DNA of 64,000 nt from Rhizobium sp. RU33A (GCF_900156055.1 NZ_FTMQ01000001.1:62001-126000), one strand, 5' to 3'; numbered from the stretch's first letter, positions 1 through 10,175 are shown. A program made the numbers and translations. Notes: a model not told the origin generated them from the sequence alone.

Positions 1-1136
1 GATACGGGTGAGCGTGTACCATGCAGGTCCGGTAGGACAGTGATCGGCAGACCGAAATCTGGTCCCTCGCTTGCCAGACACTCGGCGATCCCGTCGAGGA
101 TTGCCCGGTGGCGTGCCTTCATCGGAATCCCGCCAGCCGGGTGTTGCGTTACAACGTGGTCCAGGAAGGCACCCGAGGCAGACTGCCCGGCCTCGGTCAA
201 CCAGAGGCCGGCGATCGCGGCATCCCGAAAGGCGCCCCAGCAGCCGGTGCCGGACACAGGCTCGCTCGAAAGCCGCACTATGCAGCTCGAAGTGCCCGCG
301 ATCAGCACGGCTTCGGCATCGAGCGGGATGTTCGGCCGTTCCCCCGCGGCGAAGAGGCCGACAGTTCCCGCGTAAGCATCGATCAGCCCCGGGGCGACAA
401 GGCAATGCTCGTCGAGACCAAGTTCCGCGGCGCTGGTTCGGGAGAGGCAGCCGATCGTCCAACCCGGCCGTTCCGAAAGCGCCGGCAGGCCCGCTCGCTC
501 CATGATGTCGCCGAGTCCAACTTTCCGGTAATAGTCCATCGGTGGCGCACCGGGCGCCTCCGGCGTATAGCCCCATTTCGAGGCGAGCGCCGAATGACTG
601 CGTTTTTCGGAGCCGGTCGCGCGCCAGGTCAGGAAGTCGCAGAGATCGAAGATTTGTACGCTTTCGGCCCAGAGATCCGGTCTGTGCCTCTTTAGCCAGA
701 GCAGTTTCGGAATCTGCATCTCGACCGATAGGCGTCCGCCGAAGCGTTCGAGAAGCGGATCGGCGATCGCGTTGCAGTATTCGGTTTCCTCGAGCGCTCG
801 ATGGTCCATCCACAAGATGGTGTCGAGGTTCGGCGAGCGTGTTTCTGAGATCGAAAGCGGGCTTCCATCGCGGTCACGCACGACGAGCGAGCACGTCGCG
901 TCGAACCCGATGGCAAGGACTTGGGCAGCAGAGATTCCGCTCTCGGCAAGGGCAGACTTAACCGCGCTGCAGACTGCCGCCCAGATCTCTTCGCTGTCCT
1001 GCTCCATATGCTTGGGCAGAGGCTGGTGAACGCTGATCGGGACGACACAGCGGGCAAGTTGCCGACCGCTGAGATCAAACACCCCGGCCCGTGCACTGCC
1101 TGTGCCAACATCCACGGCCAAGAGGTGCTCACGCAT
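1..1136 (-). CDS. FGGY-family pentulose kinase, partial (runs off left edge)
   Basis: ATP-dependent sugar kinase, probably phosphorylating a ketopentose (D-ribulose or D-xylulose) made from a polyol by the upstream dehydrogenases. The frame is open from the ATG at 1136 to the left edge, about 378 residues, so the C-terminal part is missing. The N-terminus reads REHLLAVDVGTGSARAGVF, the FGGY phosphate-binding strand, and a later segment reads AGTSSCIVRL, like the D-ribulokinase type of this superfamily. The ATG overlaps the end of the HAD gene by 8 bases (ATGCGTGA), so it is the last visible gene of the smo operon. Kinase family membership is secure. Substrate (ribulose versus xylulose) is inferred, so no symbol is given. 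Confidence 0.85.
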   Translation of the reverse strand, partial: MREHLLAVDVGTGSARAGVFDLSGRQLARCVVPISVHQPLPKHMEQDSEEIWAAVCSAVKSALAESGISAAQVLAIGFDATCSLVVRDRDGSPLSISETRSPNLDTILWMDHRALEETEYCNAIADPLLERFGGRLSVEMQIPKLLWLKRHRPDLWAESVQIFDLCDFLTWRATGSEKRSHSALASKWGYTPEAPGAPPMDYYRKVGLGDIMERAGLPALSERPGWTIGCLSRTSAAELGLDEHCLVAPGLIDAYAGTVGLFAAGERPNIPLDAEAVLIAGTSSCIVRLSSEPVSGTGCWGAFRDAAIAGLWLTEAGQSASGAFLDHVVTQHPAGGIPMKARHRAILDGIAECLASEGPDFGLPITVLPDLHGTRSPV

Positions 1137-1836
1137 CAGTCAGATCTTCCGGTCTCCTCGCTCCTCGCACAAAGTGGAGCAAATTCTCCATCGCGTCAAA
1201 CTGCCCATCCGGCTTCAGATGGGTGAGCGCCTCCCGGTAGCTGGCATTCCCGGTATGGGATCCGCCGGTAAAGGCGATGACCTTCATGCCGGCGGCTTGC
1301 GCCGCACGGATGCCAGCGGGACTGTCTTCGATCACGAGACACTGCGCCGGCGCGACACCCATCTTGGCGGCAGCGTGCAGGAAGAGATCGGGTGCGGGTT
1401 TGCCGCGTTCGACCATGGTCGCGCTGAAGATATGTGGGCTGAGACGGGGAAGAAGTCCGGTCACGGACAGGGAGAGCTCGATCCGTTCCCGCTGGCTGGA
1501 CGAGGCCACACAGCAGGAGACCTGCATGGCCTTGAGCGAATCGATGGCAGCCGCGACCCCGGGCAGCGGGTCCAATTCCGCACGAAACCGAGCGTAGAGC
1601 CCGTCCCGCATGCCGGCTAGAAAAGCAGGATCGATTTCGACACCGAATTCGGATCGAACCACCTCTGTCAGCGAACCGAGGCTGCGCCCGAGAAAGCGCT
1701 CCGCCGCCTCGTCGGTCGTCAGCATAACGCCCTTCTCGGCCAGTGCTTCGACCAGAACCTCAAGCGCGATGCCTTCGCTGTCGACGAGAACCCCGTCACA
1801 GTCGAAGATCACCAGGCGGATCGGCTGCGGGTCCAT
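1129..1836 (-). CDS. HAD-superfamily hydrolase (beta-phosphoglucomutase/phosphatase-like)
   Basis: Cytoplasmic sugar-phosphate phosphatase or phosphomutase-like enzyme of 235 residues. The N-terminus carries the HAD motif I DCDGVLVDSEG with the nucleophilic and acid/base Asp pair. The motif II Ser lies in VASSSQRERI, and motif III/IV lies around GKPAPDLFLHAA...VIEDSPAG. The helical cap between motifs I and II fits the beta-PGM/GPH subgroup. It sits directly after mtlK (TGA at 1845-1843) and overlaps the kinase gene, so it is co-transcribed with the polyol operon and may act on a phosphorylated sugar from that pathway. A GTG at 1842 immediately after the mtlK stop is an alternative start. Confidence 0.88.
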   Translation of the reverse strand: MDPQPIRLVIFDCDGVLVDSEGIALEVLVEALAEKGVMLTTDEAAERFLGRSLGSLTEVVRSEFGVEIDPAFLAGMRDGLYARFRAELDPLPGVAAAIDSLKAMQVSCCVASSSQRERIELSLSVTGLLPRLSPHIFSATMVERGKPAPDLFLHAAAKMGVAPAQCLVIEDSPAGIRAAQAAGMKVIAFTGGSHTGNASYREALTHLKPDGQFDAMENLLHFVRGARRPEDLTDA

Positions 1837-1842
1837 GGTCAC

Positions 1843-3327
1843 TCAGCTTGCAAGGGTTCCGTCGAGATAGCGCTGGATCGTAGCGGCGGCGCCATGGCTC
1901 CGCAAGCTTGCGATCGCTTCGCCGAACCGCTTCTGGAAGTGCGGATTGGCTCCGACGGGTCCAAAGATGTCGGTAATCCCGATGAAAGCCATGGGATCAT
2001 TCCGGGAGGCGAGTGCAGCGGCGTGCAGCCGCTCCGCGCTTGGATCGTTGAAGGCAATCGACTTTCCGCCATCGCTCGTGCCTTCGAAGTAGCGGCACCA
2101 TAGGGCCGAGACGAGAGCAAGACCTTGCACGTCCAGATCCTGGGCCAGACGATCTGCCGTCGAGGGCAGAATGAACTTGGGCTGACGGTTCGATCCGTCC
2201 TGCGCCAGGCGCGGAATGGTGTCGCCGATTTTCGGATTGGCGAATCGGTTCTCGATGAGTGCGAAATAGTCCTGCAAGCTGGTGTTGGGCACAGGCGGCA
2301 CGACAGGGATGATCTCGTCGTTTTCGAGCTTCGCCAGGAAGGCCCGAATCAGCGGGTTTTCCATGGATTCATGGACGAAATGAATGTCCATCAGCGCCGC
2401 CGGATAAGCGATCGCCGCATGGCCACCATTCAGGATCCTGAGCTTCATCAGCTCGTAGGGTGCCACATCGGGCACAAAGGTTACGCCCACATCTTCCAGA
2501 GCGGGGCGTCCCAGCGGGAACTTGTCTTCAAGCACCCACTGCTTGAAGCCCTCGCAGAATACGGGCCAGCCATCTTCGATCCCGTAACTTTCCCGGGTAA
2601 TGTCGATTTCGCGCTGTCCGGTTGCAGGCGTGATGCGGTCCACCATGGAATTTGGAAAGGCGACGTTGTGATGGATCCAGTCGGCGATATCAGGATCAGA
2701 CAGGCGCGCCAACCCGCAGACGGTGGCTTCCGTCACCTCGCCATTGCCGGGGATATTGTCGCAGCACATGACGGTGAAGGGTGGAATGCCCGCAGCGCGG
2801 CGCGCCTTGAGGCCGGCGATGATCAGTCCGAAGACGGTCTTCGGCTCGGTCGGGTTCTTCGCGTCGGCGACGATTGCCGGATGATCAGGATCGAACTTGC
2901 CGGTGGCCGCATCGATGAAATATCCACCCTCCGTGATCGTCATCGAAACGATCCGGATATCGGGGGAGGCGAGCGTCGCGATGATCCGATCGAAATCCGG
3001 TGCGGTGATCACGTCCAGCATCGGCCCCGTGATCGTCGCTGCCGACCGGTCGATATCCTGCTCGACCACGGTCGTCAGGAAATCCTGGGCTTTCAGCGTG
3101 TAACGCATCCGCTGGTCGGAGGCCATGACGCCAGCCCCGATAATGCCCCAATCGAGATCGCGACCGCTGTTGAAGAGTTCGTGCAGGTAGATCGCCATAT
3201 GGGCGCGGTGGAAATTGCCGACGCCGAAATGCAGGATCCCGGGACGGATGTCCTCGCGGCGATAGGAGGGCAGGGCCGCCCGGTCACCGATATCTGCCAG
3301 AGTTGCAAGCGAGAGTTTGATCGTCAT
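1843..3327 (-). CDS. mtlK: Mannitol 2-dehydrogenase (polyol-specific long-chain dehydrogenase)
   Basis: NAD-dependent oxidation of D-mannitol (and probably D-arabinitol/sorbitol) to the ketose. The protein is 494 residues, the usual size for this monomeric long-chain polyol dehydrogenase family. The N-terminal Rossmann segment has ILHFGVGNFHRAHMA, the family signature. The central region has DRITPATG and the C-terminal catalytic region has KLRILNGGHAAIAY, containing the family Lys and the Asn/His pair. It follows smoS after 34 bases and abuts the HAD gene, so it belongs to the smo operon, where it handles mannitol while SmoS handles sorbitol/galactitol. Confidence 0.93.
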   Translation of the reverse strand: MTIKLSLATLADIGDRAALPSYRREDIRPGILHFGVGNFHRAHMAIYLHELFNSGRDLDWGIIGAGVMASDQRMRYTLKAQDFLTTVVEQDIDRSAATITGPMLDVITAPDFDRIIATLASPDIRIVSMTITEGGYFIDAATGKFDPDHPAIVADAKNPTEPKTVFGLIIAGLKARRAAGIPPFTVMCCDNIPGNGEVTEATVCGLARLSDPDIADWIHHNVAFPNSMVDRITPATGQREIDITRESYGIEDGWPVFCEGFKQWVLEDKFPLGRPALEDVGVTFVPDVAPYELMKLRILNGGHAAIAYPAALMDIHFVHESMENPLIRAFLAKLENDEIIPVVPPVPNTSLQDYFALIENRFANPKIGDTIPRLAQDGSNRQPKFILPSTADRLAQDLDVQGLALVSALWCRYFEGTSDGGKSIAFNDPSAERLHAAALASRNDPMAFIGITDIFGPVGANPHFQKRFGEAIASLRSHGAAATIQRYLDGTLAS

Positions 3328-3361
3328 GGGTGCATTCCTTGGCTGGGGGCCGAACGAGCCG

Positions 3362-4137
3362 TCAGCTCATCCAGTTTCCGCCGTCGACATTGTAGGTCTG
3401 GGCGACGATGTAGTCGGCTTCCGCCGAGGCGAGGAAGACTGCCATGCCGGTCAGATCCTCTGCCCGACCCATGCGGCCGAAGGGGACTGCTTCGCCGACA
3501 AGTTTCTTCTTTTCGCCAAGCGGACGGTTTTCGTACTTTGCGAAGAGCGCGTCGACCTCGTCCCACATCTCGCTGCCGACCACGCCAGGCGCGATCCCGT
3601 TGACGTTGATCCCATGCTTGATGAGGTCGAGGCCTGCCGATTGGGTGAGCGAAATGACGGCAGCCTTCGAGGCGCAGTAGACGCCGACCAGCGGTTCGCC
3701 GCGCCGTCCGGCCTGGCTCGCCATGTTGATGATCTTGCCACCACGCCCTTGCGCGATCATCTGCTTGGCCACGGCCTGCATCGTAAACAGCGTTCCGCCG
3801 ACATTGATGTCGAAAACGCGTTGATAGCTCTTGCGGGAGATCTCGACGATCGGAGCGAGATCGAAGATGGCAGCATTGTTGACGAGGATGTCGATGCCGC
3901 CGGCGCGTTCGACACAGGCAGCAATCGCTGCGTCGATCGATGCCTGATCGGAGACGTCGATCCGGACGGCATAGGCCGCAGGGCCGATCTCCGCTGCCGT
4001 TGCCGATGCGCGGTCGAAATCGATATCGGCGATCGCAACTGCCGTTGCACCTTCACGAATATAGACCTCCGCAAAGGCCCGGCCGATGCCGCGGGCTGAG
4101 CCCGTGATCACTGCCGATTTTCCGCTCAATCTGCCGG

Positions 4138-4141
<4 letters not shown>
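3362..4141 (-). CDS. smoS: Sorbitol/galactitol dehydrogenase, short-chain dehydrogenase family
   Basis: Zinc-independent NAD-dependent sorbitol (glucitol) dehydrogenase of 259 residues that converts the polyol to the ketose in the cytoplasm. The nucleotide-binding motif [10 protein letters not shown] is near residue 12. The NNAAI strand and the catalytic Ser/Tyr/Lys region [11 protein letters not shown]...YCASKAAV are present. The C-terminus VDGGNWMS matches rhizobial and Rhodobacter SmoS. Its ATG overlaps the smoK stop codon (ATGA), so it is translationally coupled to the transporter ATPase, as in known smo operons. The SDR assignment is certain. Exact polyol preference is inferred from neighbours. 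Confidence 0.92.
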
Positions 4142-5136
<995 letters not shown>

Positions 5137-5148
5137 GGTCGGGTTTCC

Positions 5149-5973
5149 TTACTTGACGGCGCCGAAAGTGAGGCCGCGCACGAGTTGCTTCTGGCTGAAC
5201 CAGCCGAGGATCACGATCGGCGCAATCGCCATCGTCGAGGCAGCCGACAGTTTCGCCCAGAACAACCCTTGCGGACTGGAGAAGGAGGCGATGAAGGCGG
5301 TCAGCGGCGCCGCATTGGTGGTGGTGAGACGGATCGTCCAGAAGGCTTCGTTCCAGGCGAGAATGATGTTGAGGAGAAGCGTCGAGGCAATGCCCGGCAG
5401 GGCCATGGGTGCGAGCACATAGACGATCTCGTTGTAAAGCGAGGCACCGTCCATTCGCGCGGCTTCGAGGATTTCGCCCGGAATCTCGCGGAAATAGGTG
5501 TAGAGCATCCAGATGACGATCGGCAGGTTGATCAGCGTCAGCATGATCGTCAGACCAATCCGGGTATCGAGCAGACCGAAGTCGCGGAACAGCAGGTAGA
5601 TCGGAACGAGCACGGCGACTGCAGGCATCATCTTGGTGGAGAGCATCCACATCAGGATGTCCTTGGTCCGCTTGGTCGGCGAAAACGCCATCGCCCAGGC
5701 GGCCGGGATGCCGACGAAAAGTGCCAGGATCGTCGAGCCCACAGACAGGATGACCGAGTTCATGAACGGCTTGATGTAGTCGCGCTGTGTCTGAACCGTC
5801 ACGTAGTTTTCGAAGGTAAAGGTCGGGATCAGGTCGAAGCCCTGGATCGCTTCGCTTTCCGTCTTCACACTGGTGATCAGCGTGTAGAGGATCGGGAAGA
5901 AGATCACGAAGGCGATTGTCCAGGCGATCGCCGTAAAGATGATCTTGCGCCGGGTTGTGACGTTGCGAGCCAT
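5149..5973 (-). CDS. smoG: Polyol ABC transporter permease
   Basis: Inner-membrane permease of 274 residues with six predicted transmembrane helices. The first is at about residues 12-33. The EAA cytoplasmic loop reads EILEAARMDGASLYNEIVYVLAPMALPG, the site that docks on the SmoK ATPase. It belongs to the MalG-like binding-protein-dependent permease family and pairs with SmoF. It starts 10 bases after smoF behind an AAGGACAAGG ribosome binding site and is followed 12 bases later by smoK. Confidence 0.93.
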   Translation of the reverse strand: MARNVTTRRKIIFTAIAWTIAFVIFFPILYTLITSVKTESEAIQGFDLIPTFTFENYVTVQTQRDYIKPFMNSVILSVGSTILALFVGIPAAWAMAFSPTKRTKDILMWMLSTKMMPAVAVLVPIYLLFRDFGLLDTRIGLTIMLTLINLPIVIWMLYTYFREIPGEILEAARMDGASLYNEIVYVLAPMALPGIASTLLLNIILAWNEAFWTIRLTTTNAAPLTAFIASFSSPQGLFWAKLSAASTMAIAPIVILGWFSQKQLVRGLTFGAVK

Positions 5974-5983
5974 GGCCTTGTCC

Positions 5984-6856
5984 TTACCGGTCGAGGTTCT
6001 TGCCGACGGCGCGCATCAGGAAGATGGCGACGATATTGGCGAGAATGATTGCGATGATGCCGCCTGCCGAAGCGCCGCCGACGTCGTAACCCAGAAGGGC
6101 CGTTCGGTAGATCAGGAAGACGAGATTGGTCGACGCATAGCCCGGGCCGCCATTGGTGGTGACCAGGATTTCCGCGTAGACCCCGAGCAGGAAGATGGTC
6201 TGGATCAGGATGACGACGGTAATTGCGCGGGCGAGATGCGGAAGCGTCAGATAGATGAATTTGTCGATGAAGCGCGCACCGTCCATCTCGGCCGCTTCCT
6301 GCTGCTCGCCATCGAGTGACTGCAGGGCGGTGAGCAGGATGAGCGTCGCAAACGGCAGCCATTGCCAGGCAACGATGATGACGATCGACAACAGCGGATA
6401 TTGCGCGAACCAGTCGACGGGGCTCAAGCCGAGCGCCCGGTTGATGTCGGCCAGCACGCCATAGCCCGGGTGCATGATCATGTTTTTCCAGATCAATGCA
6501 GCGACCGGCGGCATGACGAAGAAGGGCGAGATGACGAGGATACGCACGATCCCCTGGCCAAAGATCGGCTGATCGAGCAGCAGCGCCAGCAGCGTGCCGC
6601 CGAAGATGGTGATGAACAGCACGCCGCCGACGATCAGCATGGTGTTCCAGATCGACTGGAAGAAGGCCGGATCCGTATAGAAATAGCGGTAGTTGAACAG
6701 GCCCGCGAAGCTGACATTGGCAGGATTGAGCAGATTGTAGTTCTGGAACGAGAACCACAGCGTCATCGACAGTGGCACGATCATCCAGATCAACAGGAGC
6801 CCGACTGACGGCGCCATCATCAGACGGGCCAGGGTGCGTGTGTTTTGAGTAGCCAT
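5984..6856 (-). CDS. smoF: Polyol ABC transporter permease
   Basis: Inner-membrane permease of the MalF type, 290 residues from the ATG at 6856 (MATQNTRTLARL). The reading frame stays open upstream, but the extension is Arg-rich, lies across the intercistronic hairpin region and lacks a fitting ribosome binding site, so the internal ATG was chosen. Transmembrane helices begin at about residue 15 (SVGLLLIWMIVPLSMTLWF). The EAA loop reads QEAAEMDGARFIDKFIYLTLPHL. It forms the translocation pore together with SmoG. Confidence 0.92.
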   Translation of the reverse strand: MATQNTRTLARLMMAPSVGLLLIWMIVPLSMTLWFSFQNYNLLNPANVSFAGLFNYRYFYTDPAFFQSIWNTMLIVGGVLFITIFGGTLLALLLDQPIFGQGIVRILVISPFFVMPPVAALIWKNMIMHPGYGVLADINRALGLSPVDWFAQYPLLSIVIIVAWQWLPFATLILLTALQSLDGEQQEAAEMDGARFIDKFIYLTLPHLARAITVVILIQTIFLLGVYAEILVTTNGGPGYASTNLVFLIYRTALLGYDVGGASAGGIIAIILANIVAIFLMRAVGKNLDR

Positions 6857-6957
6857 GATGGAGCTCGCCCTGATGGCCATGTCGGAGACGAGATCCGCAG
6901 GCCCGTTGGAGGCTGGGTGACGACGACCGGCATTGGCCGCAAACGGTCGAAGCCTGT

Positions 6958-6983
6958 CCTGCCCGGATCGCAATCCGGGCAGG
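6958..6983 (-). promoter_or_regulatory. Intercistronic stem-loop between smoE and smoF
   Basis: A perfect 11-base inverted repeat (CCTGCCCGGAT and its complement, arms 6958-6968 and 6973-6983) with a 4-base loop lies just after the smoE stop codon. No T-run follows on the minus strand, so it is not a full intrinsic terminator. By analogy with malE-malF, such a structure protects the 5' segment of the mRNA or partly attenuates transcription, giving more binding protein than permease. The repeat is seen directly; the role is inferred. Confidence 0.6.
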
Positions 6984-7000
6984 TGGTTCGGGAGGGTGGA

Positions 7001-8314
7001 TTACTTGATGTAGCCGCCGCGGGTCATTTCACGCTCGGTCAGGCTCTGAGCCTGGGCCAGTGCATCATCAACCGACATCTGGCCTGCAAGCGCTGCCGAG
7101 AAGAGCTGACCGACGGAGGTGCCGAGGCTCTGGAACTCGGGGATCGCCACGAACTGCACGCCGACATAGGGTACCGGCTTGACCGTTGGAGCCTTCGGGT
7201 CAGCCGCGTTGATCGAGTCGATCGTCATTTTCGCAAAGGGCGCTGCCTTCTGGTATTCCGGGTTCTCATAGAGAGAGGTCCGCGTGCCCGGAGGAACATT
7301 GGCCCAGCCTTCCTTGGAAGCGACGAGTTCGGCATAAGCCTTGCTGGTTGCCCAGGAGATGAACTTCTCGGCCGATTCCGCCTTCTGTGAGCCAGCCGGG
7401 ATCGCGAGGTTCCAGGCCCAGAGCCAGTTGCCGCGCTTGCCGAGACCGGTGTCAGGGGCGAGCGCGAAGCCAACCTTGTCGGCGACGGTCGAATCGGTCG
7501 GATTGGTCACGAAGGAAGCCGCGACTGTGGCGTCTATCCACATACCGCACTTGCCCTGCTGGAAGAGCGCCAGGTTCTCGTTGAAGCCGTTGGAAGACGC
7601 GCCCTGCGGGCCAGCGTCGTTCATCAGGGTGACGTAGAAGTCGAGCGTGTTCTTCCATTCCGGCTGGTCGAACTGTGGCTTCCAGTTTTCGTCGAACCAG
7701 CGAGCACCAAAGGCATTCGACGTGGCCGTCAGGAAGGCCATGTTTTCGCCCCAGCCGGCCTTGCCGCGCAGGCAAATGCCGTTGATGTCGTTGGCGCGGT
7801 CGGTCATCTTGCGGGCAGCGTCGGCCACGAATTCCCAGGTCGGGGCATCGGGCATGGTCAGGCCGGCCTTCTCCATCAGGTCCTTGCGGTACATGATGAA
7901 GGAGGACTCGCCATAGAACGGCGCGGCATAGAGCTTGCCGTCATCGCCGGTCAGGCCTGAGCGGATCGCCGGCAGCAGATCGTCGACATCATAGTCCGCG
8001 CCGAGGTTTTCGAGCGGCAGCAGCCAGCCCTGCTTGGACCAGATCGGAACTTCGTAAGTGCCGATCGTCATGATGTCGTACTGGCCGCCCTTGGTGGCGA
8101 TGTCCGTCGTCACGCGTTCGCGCAGAACGTTCTCTTCGAGTGTGACCCACTCAACCTGAATGTCGGGATTCGCCGAGGTGAATTCCGAGGTCAGGCCCTG
8201 CATGCGGATCATGTCGCCGTTGTTGACGGTCGCGATCGTGAGGGTTTCGGCCGAGGCCATGCCGGCAAGCGCCAGCGCCGAGCACGCGCCCAGCAAAATC
8301 GTCTTCAATGTCAT
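7001..8314 (-). CDS. smoE: Polyol ABC transporter periplasmic binding protein
   Basis: Extracellular solute-binding protein family 1, 437 residues, which captures sorbitol/mannitol-type polyols in the periplasm for SmoFGK. A signal peptide covers residues 1-22 (ending AGMASA, cleavage before ETLTIA). The mature protein shows the cluster B fold markers ANPDIQVEWV and QGKCGMWIDATVAA. It is the first structural gene of the operon, 147 bases from the regulator gene, behind a GGGAGGAAG ribosome binding site. A strong GC hairpin follows its stop codon. Confidence 0.93.
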   Translation of the reverse strand: MTLKTILLGACSALALAGMASAETLTIATVNNGDMIRMQGLTSEFTSANPDIQVEWVTLEENVLRERVTTDIATKGGQYDIMTIGTYEVPIWSKQGWLLPLENLGADYDVDDLLPAIRSGLTGDDGKLYAAPFYGESSFIMYRKDLMEKAGLTMPDAPTWEFVADAARKMTDRANDINGICLRGKAGWGENMAFLTATSNAFGARWFDENWKPQFDQPEWKNTLDFYVTLMNDAGPQGASSNGFNENLALFQQGKCGMWIDATVAASFVTNPTDSTVADKVGFALAPDTGLGKRGNWLWAWNLAIPAGSQKAESAEKFISWATSKAYAELVASKEGWANVPPGTRTSLYENPEYQKAAPFAKMTIDSINAADPKAPTVKPVPYVGVQFVAIPEFQSLGTSVGQLFSAALAGQMSVDDALAQAQSLTEREMTRGGYIK

Positions 8315-8334
8315 GTCTTCCTCCCAGAAGAAAA

Positions 8335-8422
8335 ATGAGCATTCGCTTTGCTCATGGGCAATTACTCAATCGTAGAGCAAAAAATGTCAATCCGCATTTC
8401 ATGCTGCGCTGCCGCATGAAAT
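8335..8422 (-). promoter_or_regulatory. Candidate operators of the smo operon
   Basis: Three exact inverted repeats lie in the 147-base gap between the regulator gene and smoE. ATGAGCA...TGCTCAT has arms 8335-8341 and 8349-8355. TTTGCTC...GAGCAAA has arms 8347-8353 and 8375-8381. ATTTCATGC...GCATGAAAT has arms 8396-8404 and 8414-8422 with a 9-base spacer. SorC-family regulators bind such dyads, so these are candidate binding sites for the adjacent SmoC-type protein. No promoter hexamers are assigned with confidence. Confidence 0.45.
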
Positions 8423-8461
8423 AGCTAACCAACTGTTCTGGAATTGAAATATTGTAGAGGC

Positions 8462-9415
8462 CTAGCTCGCCAGAAGATGGCGCGCAGCGTCTTCATCAGT
8501 GATCAGCCCATTGATATGCCCGCCTAGGACAGCCGCCAGGATCGCCGGATGCTTGCGGCGACCCCGTGCGAGGCCGATCACGGTCGAGGTTTCGCGGGAG
8601 GGGATTTGCAAGCTCGCAACCCGCTCATTGACCGGATGGGTCAGCAACTCGCCGTTGTCCCCGAAGATCCAGCCGCAGATCTCTCCAACCGCGCCGGCCT
8701 GCAGGAGATCTTCCATCTCGTCGGCCTTCAGGAAGCCATCGACGAGAAGCGGAGCACGCATGTTCATCTCGCCGATGCCGACAAAGGTGACGTCCGATCG
8801 GCGCGCGAGCGCGATTGTCGGCGCGACCAGAGGCTGGTCATGCAGCAACTGCCGCTCGGCGGGAGAGGAGACGATGACCGGCAGCGGCATCGGGAAGTGC
8901 GGTGCCTTCACCGCATCGGCCATGGAGAAGATGACGTTGAAATAGGCAGCCGATCCGTCGGGGCTGATATTGCCCGTGAGCGAGACGATCTTGTGCTGCG
9001 GACATTCCATCGGAGACAGCTGATCGATCATTGAGCGGAGTGTTCGACCCGTTCCCATCGCAATGACCAGCGGTTCGGGCTGTTTCAGCCAGCGCTCCAG
9101 CTGCGCCGCGCCCGCTTCTGCCACTCCCACTGTCGCGGACTCGGATCCGGGATCGGTGGGCACGATTTCCACCGCCTTCAAGCCGAACTTGTGCTTCACA
9201 GCTTCGGCAAGTTCCAGGCATGCCGCGATGGGATGATCGAGCCGGACCTTGATCAGCTTTTCCGCTATAGAAAGGGATACGAGGCGCTGGGCGCTTTGTC
9301 GGGATATCCCCATGGCAGCCGCGATCTCGTCCTGGGTTTTGCCGGCGACATAGTAGAGCCATCCGGCCCGTGCTGCATCATCCAGTCTCGTCTGCCCCTC
9401 GCCACGCCGTGCCAT
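8462..9415 (-). CDS. smoC: SorC/DeoR-type sugar-binding transcriptional regulator of polyol genes
   Basis: Regulator of 317 residues. The N-terminal helix-turn-helix at about residues 24-50 reads GKTQDEIAAAMGISRQSAQRLV. The rest is the SorC-type sugar-binding domain (VIAMGTGRTLRSMIDQL, SLTGNISPDGSAAYFNV, ICGWIFGDNGE, AAVLGGHINGLITDEDAA). It is encoded upstream of and in the same direction as smoE, so it probably regulates the operon and itself in response to a polyol or its phosphate. The family call is firm. The symbol follows rhizobial and Rhodobacter smo clusters and is less certain. Confidence 0.85.
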   Translation of the reverse strand: MARRGEGQTRLDDAARAGWLYYVAGKTQDEIAAAMGISRQSAQRLVSLSIAEKLIKVRLDHPIAACLELAEAVKHKFGLKAVEIVPTDPGSESATVGVAEAGAAQLERWLKQPEPLVIAMGTGRTLRSMIDQLSPMECPQHKIVSLTGNISPDGSAAYFNVIFSMADAVKAPHFPMPLPVIVSSPAERQLLHDQPLVAPTIALARRSDVTFVGIGEMNMRAPLLVDGFLKADEMEDLLQAGAVGEICGWIFGDNGELLTHPVNERVASLQIPSRETSTVIGLARGRRKHPAILAAVLGGHINGLITDEDAARHLLAS

Positions 9416-9554
9416 GCGGTCTCCTCTCCGTCTGGAACACTGCTGCCAATTTTGCCCTCTCCTGTCAAATCCGGGCTCCGCGCTCGTGCCTGTGTTGGAA
9501 CGGTTCGAAGGCTGACGGGTTGAGCTAGCAACCCGTTATTGAAGGAGAACCATC

Positions 9555-10100
9555 ATGATCCGCTCCATTTCGCTCGCACCCGCAACAGCACTTTGCCTCG
9601 TCTCAACGGCAATGGCCCAGCAGGCGGCGCCAATCCAGCAGTTGCCGACGCCAGAGGCTTCTGCCGAAACCAAGGCGCTCGGTCCGGCTGAGTTCGCGCA
9701 ACAGGCCGCCGCTACCAACGAGTTTGAAATCCTGGCCGCGGAACTCGCTCTCAAGCGAAGCCAGAACGACGAGGTGAAGGACTTCGCTCGTACCATGCTG
9801 GACGACTACAAGCGTGCACAAGGCCAGTTGAGCGAAGCCGCCAAGGCCGATTCGATTGCGATGGTTCTAGAACTGTCGATGGAACAGAAACAAACGCTTA
9901 CCGCGCTGGAACAGGCAGAGCAGAGCCAGTTCGACCCCGCCTATATGTCCTCCCAGATGAAGGCGCATGATCAGGCCATCAGGCTGCTGGGCGCCTATGC
10001 CGATCATGGACCGGCTGGAAGTCTGAAAACCTATGCGATTGCCAATTACCCGCTGGTCCGGATGCACAAGGTCAGAGCGCAATCCCAGACCAATCCGTGA
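9555..10100 (+). CDS. DUF4142 domain protein, exported
   Basis: Protein of 181 residues with an N-terminal signal peptide (about residues 1-21, ending STAMAQ). A mainly helical DUF4142 domain follows (AATNEFEILAAELAL, DEVKDFARTMLDDYKRA, QTLTALEQAE, FDPAYMSSQMKAHDQAIRLL). DUF4142 proteins are ferritin-like periplasmic proteins of unknown function, common in rhizobia and often stress-linked. It is transcribed divergently from the smo regulator and has a GAAGGAG ribosome binding site a few bases before its ATG. Confidence 0.88.
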   Translation: MIRSISLAPATALCLVSTAMAQQAAPIQQLPTPEASAETKALGPAEFAQQAAATNEFEILAAELALKRSQNDEVKDFARTMLDDYKRAQGQLSEAAKADSIAMVLELSMEQKQTLTALEQAEQSQFDPAYMSSQMKAHDQAIRLLGAYADHGPAGSLKTYAIANYPLVRMHKVRAQSQTNP

Positions 10101-10175
10101 GGGTCTTTGGCGCAGCAGCAACGAAAATTGCAAAGGTATCCCTCGGTACAGCATGCAGCAGTAAGCCGGTAGCCA

